Source: an uncultured Lachnospiraceae bacterium | Lineage (GTDB): Bacteria > Bacillota > Clostridia > Lachnospirales > Lachnospiraceae | NCBI GenBank assembly: GCA_902476645.1 | Contig: CABSEG010000036.1 | Coordinates: 1 to 26,554 of the forward strand | DNA length: 26,554 nt | Direction of reading: 5' to 3' | Part shown: in pieces, positions 23,886 through 26,554 of the stretch | Layout: each line of letters begins with the position of its first letter | Position numbering within the stretch: position 1 is the first letter of the stretch | Made by a program: the position numbers and the translations under genes | The notes under the pieces: model-generated | The model's input: only the letters and a program-made list of their open reading frames with translations | The model's database searches: none | Told to the model about the DNA's origin: nothing

Positions 23886-24200
23886 ATGCCATTATTAGTT
23901 TGTTCTGCCCAGCGTTGCGTATACAATGACGGGATGTACTGCAGCAAAGGAGAAATTCAGGTGGGGGGCGAGGAAGCCTGCAGACCGCAGGAAACCTGCT
24001 GTTCCAGTTTCAGGGAGCGTACCCAGGAAAACGGAAGAAACTCTATGGGAACTCCTTCCCAGACCATTGATGTAGACTGCGAGGCCTGTCAGTGCCGGTA
24101 CAACTCTGATTACAAATGTCAGGCCGATAAAATCGGAATTGCCGGTGCCGGTGCCTGCGAATGTGAGCAGACCGAGTGCAGTACGTTTGATAAAGCCTGA
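23886..24200 (+). CDS. Small cysteine-rich protein with two DUF1540 domains
   Basis: 104 residues after a strong AAAGGAGG. Two copies of the DUF1540 pattern are present. The first is VCSAQRCVYNDGMYCSKGEIQVGGEEACRPQETCCSSF-like at residues ~5-43; the second is VDCEACQCRYNSDYKCQADKIGI...CECEQTECSTF at ~62-101. Each has six or so cysteines spaced like a metal-binding knuckle. There is no signal peptide or membrane helix. Function is not established. In Clostridia such proteins are frequent in spore-formers, and the sigma-G-like promoter upstream would agree with expression in the forespore, but that is inference. It is a single-gene unit closed by a strong terminator. Confidence 0.88.
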   Translation: MPLLVCSAQRCVYNDGMYCSKGEIQVGGEEACRPQETCCSSFRERTQENGRNSMGTPSQTIDVDCEACQCRYNSDYKCQADKIGIAGAGACECEQTECSTFDKA

Positions 24201-24218
24201 GCGATCGTCTCAGAAAGC

Positions 24219-24271
24219 AAGCGGGTGTCGCAAAATCATCAAATTAGATGATTGAACGACACCCGCTTTTT
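24219..24271 (+). terminator. Strong terminator after the DUF1540 gene
   Basis: AAGCGGGTGTCG (24219-24230) and CGACACCCGCTT (24257-24268) pair perfectly, with a nested AATCATC/GATGATT stem, followed by a T-run. Confidence 0.92.
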
Positions 24272-24365
24272 GCGTTACAGAAAGATCATTTCGGAATATA
24301 ATTGCCACCGGTAACAAGATTCTGTATAAAACAGGAGAAAAAGAAATAAAAATATGGAAAACCAG

Positions 24366-24394
24366 TTGACAGCTTCGCATAAATATGATAAGGT
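24366..24394 (+). promoter_or_regulatory. Promoter of the infC-rpmI-rplT operon
   Basis: TTGACA (24366-24371) and TAAGGT (24389-24394) are 17 bp apart; the -10 is weaker than consensus. Between the previous terminator (24271) and this point I see no gene. Confidence 0.6.
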
Positions 24395-24399
24395 AAGCA

Positions 24400-24604
24400 A
24401 GGTTATTGAAGCAGAGTGTCCGCTCTCACCATAGCACGAGTAAGTGACTATTGGTTTCTATCATTCTGAATAGCAAAGGCAGTCTCCAATGCAAATAGCA
24501 GTTTGGAGAAGACCTGAAAATACAAGGGTTTTCTTTTTGAGATGACTTTTGTTAAAATTGCGAAGAAGATACATGGGTGGATAGTCTGGCTATCCACCCT
24601 TTTT
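24400..24604 (+). ncRNA. Probable ribosomal protein L20 leader (infC operon attenuator)
   Basis: About 205 nt of structured, ORF-poor RNA precede infC and end in a terminator. Its position before infC-rpmI-rplT, the size, and a segment around GCACGAGTAAGTGACTATTGG (~24435-24458) resemble the Firmicutes L20 leader, in which excess L20 binds an rRNA-like fold and favours termination. The exact fold was not computed. Confidence 0.6.
24575..24604 (+). terminator. Attenuator terminator upstream of infC
   Basis: GGGTGGATAG (24575-24584) and CTATCCACCC (24590-24599) form a perfect 10-bp stem with loop TCTGG and five T. It lies 126 nt before the infC start, as expected for regulated premature termination. 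Confidence 0.9.
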
Positions 24605-24729
24605 ATGCCATGGAAGGATTACACAAGGTGGGGATTCACATGGAGGAAGAGGCGACAGGGACCGGCCCTTGAAACCGGAGCATTGGTAGCAGAGGAAAGA
24701 GATTTAGCATTTGATGGAGGTGTACGACA

Positions 24730-25239
24730 ATTAGCGATTTAATGATTAACGAACAGATCAGAGACAGAGAGGTCCGTTTGATTGGAGAAAGCGGGGAGCA
24801 GTTGGGCATCATGTCTGCCAGAGAAGCCCTAAGAAAGGCACAGGAGGCGGATTTGGACCTGGTAAAGATCGCTCCTACGGCTAAACCGCCAGTTTGCAAG
24901 ATTATTGATTACGGAAAATACAGATATGAACTGGCAAGAAAAGAAAAAGAAGCCAAAAAGAAGCAGAAGATCATTGAAGTGAAGGAAGTGCGTCTTTCAC
25001 CAAACATTGATGTAAACGACATGAACACCAAGGTCAGTGCTGCCAGAAAGTTTATTTTAAAAGGAAATAAGGTAAAGGTCACACTCCGGTTCAGAGGCCG
25101 GGAGATGGCTCATATGAATGCCAGCCGTCATATTCTGGATGATTTTGCAAAGCAGCTCGAGGATGTGGCAGTGGTAGATAAGCCTGCAAAGCAGGAAGGC
25201 AGAAGTCTTACGATGTTTTTAACTGAGAAGCGTTCTTAA
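24730..25239 (+). CDS. infC: Translation initiation factor IF-3, probable ATT start
   Basis: 169 residues if begun at ATT 24730 (ISDLMINEQIRDREVRLIG...). GGAGGTG at 24716-24722 lies 7-9 nt before this ATT but ~20 nt before the first ATG (24742), which has no ribosome site of its own. AUU initiation is a known trait of infC in several bacteria, letting IF-3 limit its own synthesis. The N-domain (EQLGIMSAREALRKAQEADLDLVKIAPTAKPPVCKIIDYGKYRYE), the Lys-rich linker and the C-domain (KEVRLSPNIDVNDMNTKVSAARKFILKGNKVKVTLRFRGREMAH) are complete. It binds the 30S subunit and checks the initiator tRNA. First gene of the infC-rpmI-rplT operon. Confidence 0.95.
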   Translation: MSDLMINEQIRDREVRLIGESGEQLGIMSAREALRKAQEADLDLVKIAPTAKPPVCKIIDYGKYRYELARKEKEAKKKQKIIEVKEVRLSPNIDVNDMNTKVSAARKFILKGNKVKVTLRFRGREMAHMNASRHILDDFAKQLEDVAVVDKPAKQEGRSLTMFLTEKRS

Positions 25240-25288
25240 AGCTTAATAGTTAAAATAGAACAATGAAGAATGAGGAGGAAGATATAAA

Positions 25289-25486
25289 ATGCCAAAAATT
25301 AAAACAAGCAGAGCAGCCGCAAAGCGTTTCAAAGAAACGGGAACCGGAAAATTAAAGAGAAATAAAGCTTACAAGAGCCATATCTTAACCAAGAAATCTA
25401 CCAAGAGAAAGAGAAACCTGAGAAAAGCGACAATTACGGATGCAACCAACTTCAAGAACATGAAGAAGATTTTACCGTATTTATAA
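25289..25486 (+). CDS. rpmI: 50S ribosomal protein L35
   Basis: 65 residues, usual length. MPKIKTSRAAAKRFKETGTGKLKRNKAYKSHILTKKSTKRKRNLRKA is the conserved L35 sequence, very rich in Lys/Arg. GAGGAGG lies upstream. It is the middle gene of the classic infC-rpmI-rplT order, 49 bp after infC and 26 bp before rplT. Confidence 0.98.
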   Translation: MPKIKTSRAAAKRFKETGTGKLKRNKAYKSHILTKKSTKRKRNLRKATITDATNFKNMKKILPYL

Positions 25487-25512
25487 GAACAGGCGAAGGA
25501 GGAAAATAAGAG

Positions 25513-25869
25513 ATGGCAAGAATTAAAGGCGGAATGAACGCTAAGAAGAAACATAATAGAATTCTGAAACTGGCAAAGGGTTACAGAGGTGCCAGATCCA
25601 AACAGTATCGTGTGGCAAAGCAGTCAGTGATGAGAGCACTGGCCAGCTCCTACGCCGGAAGAAAGCAGAGAAAGCGTCAGTTTAGACAGCTTTGGATCGC
25701 CCGTATCAATGCGGCGGCCCGCATCAACGGTTTATCCTACAGCAGATTTATGTATGGATTAAAGCTGGCAGATGTAAACATGAACAGAAAAGTGCTGGCT
25801 GATATGGCAGTAAACGATGCAGAAGGATTTGCAACACTGGCTGAGATCGCAAAGAGCAAACTGGCATAA
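25513..25869 (+). CDS. rplT: 50S ribosomal protein L20
   Basis: 118 residues. The basic N-terminal extension (MARIKGGMNAKKKHNRILKLAKGYRGARSKQYRVAKQSVMRA) and the globular part (LWIARINAAARINGLSYSRFMYGLKLADVNMNRKVLADMAV) match L20. It is needed for early 50S assembly. In Firmicutes it is the autogenous repressor acting at the leader upstream of infC. Last gene of the operon, followed by a strong terminator. Confidence 0.98.
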   Translation: MARIKGGMNAKKKHNRILKLAKGYRGARSKQYRVAKQSVMRALASSYAGRKQRKRQFRQLWIARINAAARINGLSYSRFMYGLKLADVNMNRKVLADMAVNDAEGFATLAEIAKSKLA

Positions 25870-25883
25870 AAGAAAAATGTATG

Positions 25884-25920
25884 ACGGCAGGTTTGTATAT
25901 TCCAAACCTGCCGTATTTTT
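25884..25920 (+). terminator. Terminator of the infC-rpmI-rplT operon
   Basis: ACGGCAGGTTTG (25884-25895) and CAAACCTGCCGT (25903-25914) form a perfect 12-bp stem followed by ATTTTT. Confidence 0.95.
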
Positions 25921-25936
25921 AAACTGAGATGATAAT

Positions 25937-25970
25937 AAAAAAATCTTCAATCGATTCTGATTGAAGATTT
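25937..25970 (-). terminator. Terminator of the minus-strand tRNA-Leu
   Basis: AAATCTTCAATC and GATTGAAGATTT (25941-25970) form a perfect 12-bp stem. On the minus strand it is followed by a T-run (25943-25937), 11 nt beyond the tRNA 3' end. Confidence 0.9.
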
Positions 25971-25980
25971 CCAATTATGA

Positions 25981-26064
25981 TGCGGGAGATGGGACTTGAA
26001 CCCACACGACGTTGCCATCACTAGATCCTTAGTCTAGCCTGTCTGCCAATTCCAGCACTCCCGC
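25981..26064 (-). tRNA. tRNA-Leu, anticodon AAG
   Basis: 84 nt. Acceptor GCGGGAG/CTCCCGC with discriminator A; D stem CTG/CAG; anticodon stem CTAGA/TCTAG with loop CTAAGGA, giving anticodon AAG (26030-26028) for CUU; a 15-nt variable arm; and T arm GTGGG/CCCAT with TTCAAGT. CCA is not encoded. It has its own promoter and terminator. A34 in a leucine tRNA implies either inosine formation or a strictly CUU-reading tRNA, and is unusual for bacteria. Confidence 0.93.
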
Positions 26065-26094
26065 AATCTGGTTCACATCTTGCGAACATACAGA

Positions 26095-26123
26095 ATTATA
26101 CCATCACATGAAAAGCAAGTCAA
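26095..26123 (-). promoter_or_regulatory. Sigma-A promoter of tRNA-Leu(AAG)
   Basis: On the minus strand TTGACT (26123-26118) and TATAAT (26100-26095) are 17 bp apart, with TGG before the -10 (extended -10). Confidence 0.88.
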
Positions 26124-26150
26124 GAAAAAATTGAAAAAGATAAAATAAAT

Positions 26151-26178
26151 ATTTTTTTCGAAAAATTTCGAAAAAAAT
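26151..26178. repeat. 28-bp palindrome between divergent tRNA promoters
   Basis: ATTTTTTTCGAAA and TTTCGAAAAAAAT are perfect 13-bp arms separated by AA. The right arm ends one base before the -35 of the downstream tRNA promoter. It could be an operator or a symmetrical A-tract UP element. Confidence 0.75.
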
Positions 26179-26179
26179 G

Positions 26180-26208
26180 TTGACAGTGAGACGATTCTGG
26201 TATAAGAT
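26180..26208 (+). promoter_or_regulatory. Promoter of the anticodon-loop-less tRNA-Leu gene
   Basis: TTGACA (26180-26185) and TAAGAT (26203-26208) are 17 bp apart; an overlapping TATAAG (26201-26206) gives a 15-bp spacer. It is AT-rich upstream. Confidence 0.75.
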
Positions 26209-26256
26209 AAAGAACGTAAGTTATCAATAGGACTTGCTAAAAACTTTATAAGAGAT

Positions 26257-26333
26257 GCGGAAGTGGCGGAATTGGCAGACGCGCAGGTGCCTGTGGTAGC
26301 AATATCGTGCGGGTTCAAGTCCCGCCTTCCGCA
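26257..26333 (+). tRNA. tRNA-Leu-like gene with the whole anticodon loop missing
   Basis: 77 nt. Acceptor GCGGAAG/CTTCCGC with discriminator A; D stem GCG/CGC; variable arm of 15 nt (TGGTAGCAATATCGT); T arm GCGGG/CCCGC. All match a leucine tRNA. Base 26 is G and positions 27-31 are CAGGT, followed at once by GCCTG, the expected 39-43 strand. So all five anticodon-stem pairs exist (the last T·G) and the 7-nt loop has zero length. The complete tRNA-Leu on the other strand is exactly 7 nt longer with the same arm sizes. It cannot decode. It still has a promoter and terminator. It is either a pseudogene, an RNA with another role, or a sequence or assembly error. Confidence 0.8.
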
Positions 26334-26346
26334 GTCAGAGATTATG

Positions 26347-26381
26347 CGATCCTTTTCTATTATAGAAGGGGATCGTTTTTT
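26347..26381 (+). terminator. Terminator of the tRNA-Leu-like unit
   Basis: CGATCCTTTTCTA (26347-26359) and TAGAAGGGGATCG (26363-26375) form a 13-bp stem with two G·T pairs and a 3-nt loop, followed by six T. Confidence 0.92.
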
Positions 26382-26449
26382 GTCTTACAGACGATACTCT
26401 TATGTGGACGGAACAGTGCTTCGCTGTTTTGACAGATGGAAAATTGTTG

Positions 26450-26478
26450 TTGACAGGAGGGGGATTTTGTAGTATTAT
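26450..26478 (+). promoter_or_regulatory. Promoter of the second tRNA-Leu
   Basis: TTGACA (26450-26455) and TATTAT (26473-26478) are 17 bp apart. Another TTGACA at 26429-26434 has no matching -10. Confidence 0.75.
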
Positions 26479-26523
26479 AAATCCTGCAAGTCATTCAGAT
26501 GATTTGAGAGATTAATTGTATAT

Positions 26524-26554
26524 GCGGAAGTGGCGGAATTGGCAGACGCGCAGG
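26524..26554 (+). tRNA. tRNA-Leu, 3' end beyond the window
   Basis: The 31 visible bases (GCGGAAG TG GCG ... GCGCAGG) are identical to the first 31 of the tRNA-like gene at 26257. The window ends just before the anticodon loop, so its anticodon, and whether the loop is present, cannot be seen. Confidence 0.85.

Noticed and set aside
24542..24742. 66-codon plus-strand frame upstream of infC, considered as a leader peptide
   Set aside because: It starts before and reads through the attenuator hairpin, has no SD, and overlaps the infC ribosome site. The L20-type leader explains the region.
26263..26472. 69-codon plus-strand frame over the tRNA-like gene
   Set aside because: It is translated tRNA and terminator sequence with no ribosome site.
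1..26554. CRISPR arrays, insertion sequences, prophage or toxin-antitoxin genes
   Set aside because: No regularly spaced repeats, transposase, integrase or terminal inverted repeats were seen by reading. The gene content is core or envelope-related.

Overview
The window looks like chromosome of a Gram-positive, endospore-forming anaerobe of the Clostridia, most likely Lachnospiraceae (Blautia/Dorea-like). The reasons are the spoIIGA-sigE-sigG cluster, a T-box upstream of thrS, an L20-type leader upstream of infC-rpmI-rplT, sortase-assembled pili with Cna-B domains, strong AGGAGG ribosome binding sites and tRNA genes that do not encode CCA. The genus is inferred from overall character, not from a search. 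No insertion sequence, phage gene or CRISPR array was seen.

Layout. (1) 1-6724: a pilus operon with a large tip/adhesin subunit (5' end outside the window), a SpaH/EbpB-type major pilin, a class C sortase and a minor pilin, closed by a terminator. (2) 6725-10145: aroD, then the sporulation genes spoIIGA, sigE and sigG. The spoIIGA promoter has a 21-bp spacer and Spo0A-box-like sites. The sigG start codon and Shine-Dalgarno (SD) sequence lie inside a long hairpin. (3) 10158-12596: a PAP2-like membrane phosphatase (minus strand) diverges from a membrane-anchored polysaccharide deacetylase-like protein. (4) 12662-12847, minus strand: a candidate small RNA of about 186 nt with its own promoter, three hairpins, C-rich anti-SD-like segments and a strong terminator. 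(5) 12984-16640: a three-gene MacAB/YknXYZ-like ABC export system. (6) 16750-18026: a SEC-C protein and a YdcF-like membrane protein. (7) 18072-21524: a YtrA-like GntR repressor with its operator, an ABC ATPase and a large permease. (8) 21540-24271: T-box-thrS and a small DUF1540 cysteine-rich protein. (9) 24366-25920: the infC-rpmI-rplT operon, where infC probably starts at ATT. (10) 25937-26554: a minus-strand tRNA-Leu(AAG), then a plus-strand tRNA-Leu-like gene from which exactly the 7-nt anticodon loop is missing, then the first 31 nt of a second tRNA-Leu.

How the parts work together. The pilins are secreted, joined by the class C sortase through a pilin-motif lysine, and anchored to the wall. 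SpoIIGA cleaves pro-SigE in the mother cell, and SigG later runs the forespore programme. The start-sequestering hairpin would keep sigG silent on messages that read through from spoIIGA-sigE. thrS and infC are each preceded by a transcription-attenuation leader.

The three observations I rate highest are the candidate sRNA at 12662-12847, the sigG start-sequestering hairpin at 9290-9355, and the anticodon-loop-less tRNA-Leu transcription unit at 26180-26381.
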